A stretch of 64,000 nt of DNA from Phycisphaerae bacterium (GTDB lineage: Bacteria > Planctomycetota > Phycisphaerae > UBA1845 > UTPLA1). The notes under the pieces are model-generated. The model was not told where the DNA came from. It searched no databases and saw only the letters and a program-made list of their open reading frames with translations. The stretch is from positions 372,001 to 436,000 of the forward strand of contig JAHBXN010000003.1 in assembly GCA_019636475.1 (NCBI GenBank), read 5' to 3'. Positions 46,603 to 54,992 of the stretch are shown piece after piece; within the stretch, counting starts at the first letter, position 1, and the number at the start of each line of letters is the position of its first letter. The translations under genes were made by a program, and so were the position numbers.

Positions 46603-47580
46603 TCAAAACCCCCGGTGGCCAATCCGTAACCCGGTCGCGGTGCCGATCCGAGTGGTCCCCTTTCCTGCGATTTCAGCCGTCCTCCGCCGCAACTCGGCGT
46701 TTCCAAGCTGACCACATGCCCCTGACGCGGCTCGCCCTTTCGTGTTTCGACGAAACGCGAGTTGTCCGGCATTCATCAGCGTCAACTGAAATGCGTCGAC
46801 CGTCTCATCGTCGGGTGTCTCGAATGCCACGCCTTCGACCGCGTTCCAGGGAATGAGATTCACGCAAGTCGGCAGTCCGCTCAAATAGTGCGTTAACTCT
46901 CGAGCGTGCTCAATCTGATCATTCAATCCTTTGATCAATACATACTCGATCAGGACGTGGCCACCGGCGCGGACGGGATAATCGGCGATCGCCTTGCGAA
47001 GTTCCGCCATCGGCTCAAGTTGGTTAATGGGCATGATCTGCGAGCGAACGGCATCATTTGAAGCGTTCAGTGATACGGCCAATCCCAACCGCTTCCACCG
47101 CAACTGTGCCAATCGCCGGATTCCACTGCATTTTCCGACAGTCGAGACAGTGATTCGACGTCTGGCAATCGGATTATGGCGATCTGTGTGGAAAATTTCG
47201 ATTGTTCGAATGACGTTGTCGAGATTGTCCATTGGCTCGCCCATGCCCATAAAGACCACATTCCGGATCGCAGCGTGCAGTTCCAGTCGGGCGGCCGTCG
47301 CCTGGTCAACTATTTCCTCGACCGTGAGATTTCGAATCAGCCCCATGCGGCCGGTCTGGCAGAATGTGCAAGCCCGGGCACAGCCAACCTGCGAACTTAC
47401 ACACAGTGTATTCCAAGTTTTGTCACGAGCGCCCATTGGAATGATGACGCTTTCGGTTTCATAGCCATCCGTTGTGCTCTGACAGAATTTTGTGGTTTGA
47501 CCGTCGACAAGGACTTTAGTGACAGGCCGACGACCCGACGCCACAACCGGGACACTGGGATTGTGAAAGATGGATGACAT
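46603..47580 (-). CDS. rlmN: RlmN/Cfr-family 23S rRNA A2503 methyltransferase, N-terminally short
   Basis: 325 residues from ATG 47580. Radical-SAM cysteines C67, C71 and C74 (CARACTFC) and the catalytic C289 (GACGQL) are present, so methyl transfer is expected. The usual N-terminal helical domain of RlmN, about 60-90 residues, is missing or very divergent; a longer frame exists upstream but does not look like it. A basic Gly-rich tail of about 36 residues follows GACGQL. The start has no clear ribosome site. Could be RlmN or a Cfr-like paralogue; I favour RlmN. Confidence 0.85.
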   Translation of the reverse strand: MSSIFHNPSVPVVASGRRPVTKVLVDGQTTKFCQSTTDGYETESVIIPMGARDKTWNTLCVSSQVGCARACTFCQTGRMGLIRNLTVEEIVDQATAARLELHAAIRNVVFMGMGEPMDNLDNVIRTIEIFHTDRHNPIARRRITVSTVGKCSGIRRLAQLRWKRLGLAVSLNASNDAVRSQIMPINQLEPMAELRKAIADYPVRAGGHVLIEYVLIKGLNDQIEHARELTHYLSGLPTCVNLIPWNAVEGVAFETPDDETVDAFQLTLMNAGQLAFRRNTKGRAASGACGQLGNAELRRRTAEIAGKGTTRIGTATGLRIGHRGF

Positions 47581-48014
47581 TTTGGAGGATTCGAAATTGA
47601 CCACTACGAGTTCGTCTACTAAGATACTCTCCGACGTCTCGGGCTGCGAGCCCGACGGCCGGACCGACTGGAAACCGACCCGACGGCGATGCGTCAAATG
47701 AAGAACTCCTGGCAAAATCGATTGACCCCTGCTCTTGCGTCTGCGATCCCGCCCGGATGCGTAATTCAACTAAGGGTGGCGATCAGGTCACCGCTTGGGA
47801 ACTTCAGTTGTATGAGGTCCCGCCGCGGACTTTCGCATCCCTATCCCTAGACCTATAGAAGCTTGATCTGACTTGGGATGGCGCACGTTGCGGCGGCTGA
47901 GAAATTTTTCTCCGACATGGGCACGGGAACAAATGTAAATAACGCGACGTATCCGAAAACATGTTCCTTCAAGGATGCCTGTGCCCAAAGGCGGTCTCCA
48001 TGTGCAGTCAATGC
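47581..48014. other. Intergenic stretch before tRNA-Cys
   Basis: 434 bases; no gene, repeat or T-tailed hairpin seen. Confidence 0.4.
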
Positions 48015-48043
48015 TTGACGAAAACACCACGAATCGTTAAAAG
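48015..48043 (+). promoter_or_regulatory. Candidate promoter of tRNA-Cys
   Basis: TTGACG (48015-48020), 17-base spacer, TAAAAG (48038-48043). The predicted start near 48050 gives a short leader with a GTTGAA/TTCAAC inverted repeat. Confidence 0.5.
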
Positions 48044-48076
48044 TGTTAGGTCGTTGAACGTTATTTCAACGTCGAC

Positions 48077-48150
48077 GGCCGCGTACCCAAGTGGTTCAAG
48101 GGGACGGATTGCAAATCCGTTATTCGCCGGTTCGAATCCGGCCGCGGCCT
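48077..48150 (+). tRNA. tRNA-Cys (anticodon GCA)
   Basis: 74 bases: acceptor GGCCGCG/CGCGGCC, anticodon stem ACGGA/TCCGT with loop TTGCAAA (anticodon GCA), T-arm GCCGG-TTCGAAT-CCGGC, discriminator T as usual for tRNA-Cys. 3' CCA not encoded. Confidence 0.96.
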
Positions 48151-48359
48151 TGAACCCCTTCTCTTCATCTTGGCTCGAATTGTGCCGGACTCGTCTGAGG
48201 CGATTCGCGGCTTCGTGGGCTTGTATTCTCAATCCTGATTATCGACACCGGAACTTTGCTAGCGGCGCTGAGGATTCCCTCCGGGAGCCAGACGCGATTT
48301 AGGTCTCTCGAATTCCCGTCCGGAACCGGCGGGGGCGAGCTTGATCGAGGATCTGTTCA

Positions 48360-48800
48360 ATGCCTAGGAAGAATCATCCCGCCGGGCGGTCAGCTGATGT
48401 GAAGCTCACGCTGAACTCCATTCCAAATGCCGAGATGGACGTCCTGTCCTGTGTATGGCGCGAAGAACCGGTCACGGCCGCTCGCATCCGCGAAATGATG
48501 AAGAACCTGCGTCCGATGGCCCACGGTTCAGTCGTGACACTCCTGAATCGGCTGGTTAACAAGGGTCTTGTTTCCAAGGAGAAGGGAGCGGTTGGAAAGG
48601 CCTTCGTATTCAAATCCCGAACAAGCCCCGTCCATTTGCATCGACGCCTCGTTCGCGAGATGCTCGATCGCGTCTTCCAGGGTCGGGTCGTCGACATGGT
48701 GTCCACCATCCTTCAGGTTGCCAAGTCGATCGATTCTGAGTTGGTTGAACTGAAAAAACTGATTGGCAGTATGAGGCCTTCCAGGAAATCGCGTCGCTAG
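48360..48800 (+). CDS. BlaI/MecI-family transcriptional repressor
   Basis: 146 residues. Winged-helix region (about 20-85: AEMDVLSCVWREEPVTAARIREMM, VTLLNRLVNKGLVSKEK) of the BlaI/MecI/CopY type, and a helical C-terminal dimer part. An N-terminal Lys/Arg extension precedes it. Planctomycetes often have such repressors beside a BlaR1-like membrane protease; none is visible here, and the target gene is unknown. Confidence 0.82.
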   Translation: MPRKNHPAGRSADVKLTLNSIPNAEMDVLSCVWREEPVTAARIREMMKNLRPMAHGSVVTLLNRLVNKGLVSKEKGAVGKAFVFKSRTSPVHLHRRLVREMLDRVFQGRVVDMVSTILQVAKSIDSELVELKKLIGSMRPSRKSRR

Positions 48801-48885
48801 CCCGACCGGACAATTCAATTCATCTTGAAGATCGCGGAACGCCGGCCATGTCCGCCGATCCTTCGGGGGCTTCGGCTGGCAGAGT

Positions 48886-49620
48886 TTGCCCCCTCGAAGT
48901 ATTCTTTCGTTCATGACAGCCGAGTTGCCTCCCATCACGCAAATGGGATCGCCGATTATCGTCCCCACACGCGAGGGCTATGACCGGTGGGCCGAATTCT
49001 ACGACGTGGACGACAACCCCCTTGTCAAACTCGAGGAACCGGTGGTTCGACGGCTGCATGGGGATCCTCGCGGACTTGATGTGCTGGATGTCGGCTGCGG
49101 CACGGGTCGATGGGCGCACCAACTGGCGGATGCCGGGGCGAGCGTGACCGCCTTTGATTTCTCGCTCGGCATGCTCAGGAAGGCGCGAGAGAAATCGACT
49201 CGCCATCCAATCCGCTTTCTTGTTCACGACGTCGCTCACGATCTTCCGTTTGCTGACAATTCATTTGATCGCGTGAATTGCTGCCTGGTGATTGACCATG
49301 TCGCCGATCTGGAAAGACTGTTTCGGGAAATGGGCCGCGTATGCCGTTCAAGCGGCAGGATCATTGCATCAACGCTGCATCCAGCCATGATGCTCAAGGG
49401 CACCCAAGCGAGGTTTCGCGACCCGACAACCGGTCAGGAAACACGTCCGCGGAGTGAGCCGCATCACATCTCAGACTATGTCATGGCCATCATTCGTTCG
49501 GGCCTTGGACTTGCGCGCATGGAGGAACATGTGGCCGACGAGGCACTCACGGCACGATCGCCGCGCGCGGTGAAATACCTTGGCTGGCCGATGTTGCTGG
49601 TTTTCGAACTCCAGCCCTGA
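48886..49620 (+). CDS. SAM-dependent methyltransferase (Methyltransf_11 type)
   Basis: 244 residues (ATG 48913 is an alternative start). SAM-binding motif I is VLDVGCGTGRW (about 66-76), followed by VTAFDFSLGML and LPFADNSFDRV. Substrate unknown; the closest general type is UbiE/Coq5-like small-molecule methyltransferases. It stands alone between a BlaI-type regulator and a zinc-ribbon membrane protein. Length is normal. Confidence 0.85.
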   Translation: MPPRSILSFMTAELPPITQMGSPIIVPTREGYDRWAEFYDVDDNPLVKLEEPVVRRLHGDPRGLDVLDVGCGTGRWAHQLADAGASVTAFDFSLGMLRKAREKSTRHPIRFLVHDVAHDLPFADNSFDRVNCCLVIDHVADLERLFREMGRVCRSSGRIIASTLHPAMMLKGTQARFRDPTTGQETRPRSEPHHISDYVMAIIRSGLGLARMEEHVADEALTARSPRAVKYLGWPMLLVFELQP

Positions 49621-49787
49621 TTGCAATGACCGATTGGAAGGTTCCAGCCAATTGAAATCGGACCATCGCGCGGAGTTCCGAACCTTGTCGGCCGCCCCGG
49701 TCGTCACGAACACCAGGTGTCTCGACTGTTCCATGGATCAGACTGCACATACAATCGACGCAACAAATGTGACATGAAAGAACGCGC

Positions 49788-50678
49788 ATGATCGATCCGA
49801 ACCACGTGATACTTCAATGTCCGAACGGGCACGAATTGCAGGCTGCAAGGACCGACCTTGATAAGAAACTGGAGTGTCCGGTTTGTAATGTCACCTTCCT
49901 GCCGGTTATTGAGGACACATCCCGATCCGGCGTCCCCGCTCCGCAGCCGCTTCCACTGCTTCCGCGGCCTGACCGACCGGCGTACACGAACTGGATGCTG
50001 GGGTTCTGGATCTGGGTGCCCTCATGGCTGACGTTTTTCGCCCTGCTGAGCGTGCTGTTTCCAAGTCTTGGCGCGTCGGGCGGTGTTTCCAAACTCCCGC
50101 CCTCGGTCTCGATGCTGCTCGGATCGGTGTCATGCCTTTGGCTCGTCTGCATTGCCGTGGTTATCGTGATGCAGTTGATGTGGATCTTCCGGGTACATGT
50201 CGACGCGGAGCGCTTTGGCTATCGCGTCGTCTCACCGGGCCTTGCGTTGGGGCTTTCGCTGATTCCGGTGGTCAATATCATCTGGACAGCGTATGCCTTG
50301 TTGCGCCTCGCGCGCTTCAGCGCGGAGGACTCCGGCAGTTTGCGGGGGGTGAAGTCCGGGGCGTCGATAAACTGGGCCCGCGTCAATCTAATTGCATCAC
50401 TGCTGGTCCTCGCTACATTTTTGACTGCGACATACCTGCTGAATGCGACGATCGAGCAGGCGCGGCTTGAGGCGCTTCAGCAGGGCGTGCAGGACAATAC
50501 GCCAGAAATGACCGCCAAGGTCAAGGAGCTGGCGGGATTCACGCCGGTGGTATTCCTTGCCCCGCTGCTCATCAGCTGCGCCGGAACCGTCGTCTATGCA
50601 TTCGCTGTGAGGCGGGTTGAAGACGCACTCTACGAGCGATTGCGTGACCGCGACAGAAGCCCGCCTCCGCAGACGTGA
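49788..50678 (+). CDS. Zinc-ribbon membrane protein, DUF4328-like
   Basis: 296 residues. N-terminal ribbon with CPNGH and CPVC (about 11-37) then a Pro-rich linker, and about five hydrophobic segments (near 67-85, 110-130, 150-172, 203-221, 247-265). The middle part (GYRVVSPGLALGLSLIPVVNIIWTAYALLRLARF) resembles DUF4328. The ribbon presumably binds zinc or a partner in the cytoplasm. Function unknown. Confidence 0.7.
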   Translation: MIDPNHVILQCPNGHELQAARTDLDKKLECPVCNVTFLPVIEDTSRSGVPAPQPLPLLPRPDRPAYTNWMLGFWIWVPSWLTFFALLSVLFPSLGASGGVSKLPPSVSMLLGSVSCLWLVCIAVVIVMQLMWIFRVHVDAERFGYRVVSPGLALGLSLIPVVNIIWTAYALLRLARFSAEDSGSLRGVKSGASINWARVNLIASLLVLATFLTATYLLNATIEQARLEALQQGVQDNTPEMTAKVKELAGFTPVVFLAPLLISCAGTVVYAFAVRRVEDALYERLRDRDRSPPPQT

Positions 50679-50682
50679 CGAC

Positions 50683-53232
50683 TCAATGCCCGGCTTCGGA
50701 TGTTCGCGGACGGGCCATCGACTCACGCACTTCGGTGGCATCCTGAAGCCGTCCGGCTTGTTCGTAGGCGACGCCGAGACGCTCTGCGGCGTCGTGCGTC
50801 TCGCGGGCTGAATCTCCACGAACGGCACGAAGCCGATCAAGGCTCGATTTCATAAGCTGGATTCCCAGATCAGATTCGCCATCCTCGAACAGCATCGCGC
50901 CAAGCGAACTTTGAAGCGAAGCAGTTCGCCAGTCGTCTGCGGCGTATCGTGCGTCGCCGATCGCCAATGCCTCGTCGAGTGCCGCCCTCGCCTCCTGCCG
51001 ATTCCCCTCGATTCGCAGCAGTTCCGCAAGCAATCCGAGCGAGTCGGCCAGATCGCCCTGTCCGGCATCAAGCACCCCGCGATCCACCGCCTTTCGACGC
51101 AGTTGAAGCGCTTCGATGCAGGTCGTTTTCGCTTCAGACAGCCGACCCATCGCCTTCTGAGTCAGGGCAAGACTGTGCATCGCACGGGCGACAAAGAGAT
51201 GCTCCTCGCCGAGGTTCTTGTCCTCTCGCAAAACCGAGATTGCCAATCGGAAGTATCGTGCTGCCTCGTCATACTCTTCAAGATCAAACAGCAGTTTGCC
51301 ATAGTTGTTGTACGATTTCTGAACGTCCGGATGACCCTCTCCGAGCGCCTCGCGTCGCAGGCGTATGGCTTCAAGATAATAGGTCTTTGCGGATTCGTAT
51401 TTTTTCCCCTGGCGAGCGAGTGCGCCAAGATTGTTGAATGTTTCCGCGGCGTTTCGTTTCGCATCGTTCACGGCCGCGATGGGCGTGTCCTCTCTGGAAA
51501 GCAGTTCGCTCAGGATGGACTCCCGCATGGAAAGCGCGTCGATGTAGCATGCACGCGCCGCATCCAGTTTGCCCTCGGTCTTCAGCACGAGACCAAGGTT
51601 ATTCAGGTTGACTGCGATGTCCTCGTGAGGCGGCCGCTGGAGGTGTCTCGTAATCTCCAGTGCTGCTGAGAACAGTTTCCCGGCTTCGGAGACCTGACCG
51701 GCAAGAAAGCAGTTCTCCCCCAGATCGCGCAAAACCATCGCCGTGTCAGAATTGCGATCACCGCGCAATCGCCGGAAGATATCATTCGCCGCTCGCAAGT
51801 GCCGATCGGCCGCGGGGTAATCTCCGAATCCGCGAAACAGCTTTCCCAGCGTGTGATGCAGCGAGGCGGCGACGAGCGGCTCGTCAACCAGTTCGCGATC
51901 AACCATTCGCTGTGCTTCGCCCAGCGCCTCCAGCACCGTCACGTCGCGACGCCCTCGATTCCACGGATCAGATGTCTCGTAGAAGCGCGTCAGCACTTCA
52001 TTCAGACGCCGAATGCGGCGAGCCTCTCGCACCGCGTCGCTCCACATCCAACCGGCCGCGGTGATCAGCGAAATTACAAGCGCCGAAGCCAATGCGAACG
52101 GCAGTCGATGACGAGCGACAAACTTCTGTAGCTGATAGCTCGCGCTGGCTGGGCGAGCGACAATCGTGTGGCCCGACAGAAACCGCCGGAGATCATCTGA
52201 TAGAGCTGAAACGGCCGCATAACGCCGCGCAGGATCCTTCTCCAGCGCCTTCAAGAGAATGATCGAGACATCGCCGGGGATCGCGCCGTTTATTTTTTTC
52301 GGCGGAGCGGGCGCCTGTTCGCAAATCACCTTTATCGCTGAAAGCAATGATCGATTGCTCACGTCATATGGCAGCCGATCAAGCAGTATCTCATAAAGAA
52401 TCACCCCCAACGCATAAACATCGGTACGCACGTCGATGGAATCGGTCAGCCCCTGTGCCTGCTCAGGGCTCATGTAGGGAACCGTGCCCAACAGGCGCCC
52501 GGTGCCGGTGTCCAGCGTCGCGATGCCGGCCTCGGGCCCGATCGCTCGGGCTAACCCGAAATCCAGAATTTTCGGCCGACCCTCAGGAGTGATCAGAATG
52601 TTGGAAGGCTTCAGATCGCGATGGATGATTCCCCGTTGATGCGCATACGCAATGGCATCGCAAATCGTGCAAAACAGGTCCAGACGGCGACGCAGTCCGG
52701 CGCGGGTGGAGACCCCGCCCGATCCCTCCACCCCGCCCGCACGCATGGCGGTCGAAAGCTCCACCCCCTCGACCAGTTCCATCGCATAAAAGCACTGTCC
52801 GTCCTCCGAGATTCCGGCTTCATAAATCGATGCGATCCCGGGATGATTCAGCCGCGCGAGCGTTTGCACTTCACGTTCGAACATCCGTACGCGCAATTCG
52901 TCGGCATGAACGCCGCCGAGGACAAGCTTCAGCGCGACACGTCGCGCGGGCTGACGTTGCTCCGCTTCGTAAACAACCCCCATTCCACCCTGGCCAATTC
53001 GCCGAATGATGCGATACGCGCCAATGAATTCCGGTTGTCGAATTTCGGTGGCGCGCCGCGGAGATAGGCCGATCTGGTCCAGTTCTCCAAGAATCTCTCG
53101 CATTTCGTCAATTTGCTCGCGGCAGGACGGGCATGAACTCACATGCGCCGCCACCTCGGAACGAACAGCATCGCTTTCGTTTTGTTCGTGGACAAATGCC
53201 CAGAGTCGATCATGTGACATGTCGCAGGACAT
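50683..53232 (-). CDS. Ser/Thr kinase with N-terminal anti-sigma zinc finger and TPR tail
   Basis: 849 residues. N-terminal ZAS-type finger (HVSSCPSC, about 30-37) resembles anti-sigma proteins, then the kinase (about 70-335: GQGGMGVVYEAEQ, VALKLV, IIHRDLKPSNIL, DFGLARA), one membrane segment (about 385-404) and many TPRs (about 440-840). The finger plus the upstream ECF gene suggest the kinase itself holds the sigma factor. Phosphorylation or TPR binding could release it. Start is ATG 53232; an AGGA lies about ten bases upstream. Confidence 0.92.
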   Translation of the reverse strand: MSCDMSHDRLWAFVHEQNESDAVRSEVAAHVSSCPSCREQIDEMREILGELDQIGLSPRRATEIRQPEFIGAYRIIRRIGQGGMGVVYEAEQRQPARRVALKLVLGGVHADELRVRMFEREVQTLARLNHPGIASIYEAGISEDGQCFYAMELVEGVELSTAMRAGGVEGSGGVSTRAGLRRRLDLFCTICDAIAYAHQRGIIHRDLKPSNILITPEGRPKILDFGLARAIGPEAGIATLDTGTGRLLGTVPYMSPEQAQGLTDSIDVRTDVYALGVILYEILLDRLPYDVSNRSLLSAIKVICEQAPAPPKKINGAIPGDVSIILLKALEKDPARRYAAVSALSDDLRRFLSGHTIVARPASASYQLQKFVARHRLPFALASALVISLITAAGWMWSDAVREARRIRRLNEVLTRFYETSDPWNRGRRDVTVLEALGEAQRMVDRELVDEPLVAASLHHTLGKLFRGFGDYPAADRHLRAANDIFRRLRGDRNSDTAMVLRDLGENCFLAGQVSEAGKLFSAALEITRHLQRPPHEDIAVNLNNLGLVLKTEGKLDAARACYIDALSMRESILSELLSREDTPIAAVNDAKRNAAETFNNLGALARQGKKYESAKTYYLEAIRLRREALGEGHPDVQKSYNNYGKLLFDLEEYDEAARYFRLAISVLREDKNLGEEHLFVARAMHSLALTQKAMGRLSEAKTTCIEALQLRRKAVDRGVLDAGQGDLADSLGLLAELLRIEGNRQEARAALDEALAIGDARYAADDWRTASLQSSLGAMLFEDGESDLGIQLMKSSLDRLRAVRGDSARETHDAAERLGVAYEQAGRLQDATEVRESMARPRTSEAGH

Positions 53233-53336
53233 GATTTCATCCTACGAAGGAAGCGCGGGACGGGAAAGCGCCGCGATCCGCGGGCCGCAAAGCACCAAAC
53301 CCCAAAGCAATCGCACAAATGCTTCTGAAAATGCTC

Positions 53337-53903
53337 TCACTCGCTTGAACTGAAACGGGTATGCGACGCCAGCATCTGCCGAAGGTGCTCCGACGCCCGC
53401 ACGAGCCGGCCCTTGATTGTCGCATCTGTCACACCGAGCGCCTCGGCCATCTCTTCGCGAGAGAGACCCTGAAAGTGCTTGAGAATCAACACTTCCCGAT
53501 ACTCCTCAGGCATCGCTCCGATAATCTGGCGGATCAATGCCGCACGTTCCTCCCTCGCAACGCGCGTGTGCGGTCCGGCGGTGTCGCGCGCCGCATCAAA
53601 TCCGCTCTTAAGTGGTCGATTATGCGTCGGACTTCGCTGATGCCGGCGCAGGATGTCCAGGCATCGATTGCGGGCCACCTTGTAAAGCCAGGGCTTCACT
53701 GCACCGGTCGGCGGTTCTTCGGTTGATCCGAGCTTCGCGAAAGTGTCTTGCGCGACATCCTCGCCTAGCGCCTCATCGTCCAGATAAGCCGCGCAAAATC
53801 GACGGATCGCATCCCAGTACCGTTTCGTCAATTGTGACAAGGCGTCGGCGTCGCCACGATGCACGCCTGACACCAGCGCTTCATCTGTCGGGACTGATTC
53901 CAT
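53337..53903 (-). CDS. ECF-type sigma-70 factor
   Basis: 188 residues from ATG 53903; a longer TTG start (53948) is less likely. Region 2 (VAQDTFAKLG, VKPWLYKVARNRCLDILRR) and region 4 (MPEEYREVLILKHFQGLSREEMAEALGVTDATIKGRLVRA) are typical. It is 104 bases upstream of the kinase with the anti-sigma finger, so the pair forms a unit. A metalloprotease and a secreted protein are divergent and could be targets. Confidence 0.9.
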   Translation of the reverse strand: MESVPTDEALVSGVHRGDADALSQLTKRYWDAIRRFCAAYLDDEALGEDVAQDTFAKLGSTEEPPTGAVKPWLYKVARNRCLDILRRHQRSPTHNRPLKSGFDAARDTAGPHTRVAREERAALIRQIIGAMPEEYREVLILKHFQGLSREEMAEALGVTDATIKGRLVRASEHLRQMLASHTRFSSSE

Positions 53904-54200
53904 CTGCTTCGTCCAGAGCGAACACCGGCCCCCGGTTTCCGAGGACAACCCGCCCGAATCTTAATCCGTGATCCCACGCGATGCGGAGAAAAAAATCAAA
54001 TTTCGCGGTCCAGACGGCCTGTCCGATCGTGAAAATTCCTGAGCAGTCCCGTACGACGTACCGAGATCCGAAGTGCATCGGTCCATCCGAACGTCGCTCA
54101 GGCGCGGGGCGAGCCTGTACTCCCCGCCGTGGTTGCATGTGGCCTCACTACAGCTTGCCGAAAACCATTCAGGAACGCAAACCCTTAAGGAGCCCAGATC

Positions 54201-54818
54201 ATGATTCGAAAATTGACCAGTCACTGCATGATTATCGCCCTGTCGTTAATCCCCACGATGGGAGCTCAATGCGCCGGGACGGGCCCCGAAAACCTGGGAC
54301 CGTTCGATCGAGGCACCGGTCCGACCGAATCGGAACTTCCATCCGACGGTCGAGTCGATAGCCCGGCGGACGGGCCCCAGGACGCTCCCCGCGACGGCGA
54401 CGAAGAAAAGCCCGAAACAGTCGACCCACTGGAAAGCCAGACCCGGGAGTTCCTTAACGCAAAAGTCCTGACAGAGATCTCCACGTCAAGCAACTTTGAT
54501 CCGGTCAGTGGTATCGCGTTTATTGATCATTTCCGCAGCGACCTCAAGTTGTGCTCGAACGGCCGGTTCTCGTATCTTGAAGTCAAGGAAACGACCATCG
54601 GATCGAACTTCTCGCGGAACGAATTTGCTGCGTTAGGAAAATGGAGCGTTCGGGTGGAGGCGAACCCCTCTCAGGTCCTGCTTGTCCTGAACGCGGAGCA
54701 GGTCTCCGAGGGCGAGTTGTTCGCGTCCGAATTGCGGATTGAGCAGAACGCGAACGGCGAGACGTTCCTTAACAATACCCGGACTTTTGTGACCGATGGG
54801 GACGACAATTGCGAATAA
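54201..54818 (+). CDS. Secreted hypothetical protein
   Basis: 205 residues with AAGGAG upstream. A signal peptide ends near GAQC (possible lipobox, cysteine near 24). About 55 residues rich in Asp, Gly, Pro and Glu follow (disordered), then a beta-like domain (about 80-200, SRNEFAALGKWSVRV, TFLNNTRTFVTDGD). Two further cysteines (near 119 and 204) may pair. No family recognised. 174 bases before the metalloprotease gene on the same strand. Confidence 0.65.
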   Translation: MIRKLTSHCMIIALSLIPTMGAQCAGTGPENLGPFDRGTGPTESELPSDGRVDSPADGPQDAPRDGDEEKPETVDPLESQTREFLNAKVLTEISTSSNFDPVSGIAFIDHFRSDLKLCSNGRFSYLEVKETTIGSNFSRNEFAALGKWSVRVEANPSQVLLVLNAEQVSEGELFASELRIEQNANGETFLNNTRTFVTDGDDNCE

Positions 54819-54992
54819 TTTCATTCCAAAATGAGAATCCGCAGTCCATCGCGGCGGGAAGTTCGTGACAAGGTTGAGCGTTGGGTTGTTCGGTCGGTCG
54901 CGGGACCGGCAGATCTCTTAGCCCGAGCGTCTGCCATCCCGGACCGGCCGAAACCGAAAAGTTTCGACCGATTTTTAGAGGAGATCACGAAT

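Noticed and set aside
46180-46772. Open frames on both strands near 46.2-46.8 kb
   Set aside because: Arg/Pro/Ser-rich with no ribosome site; they partly overlap the rlmN 3' end and look like GC-driven frames.
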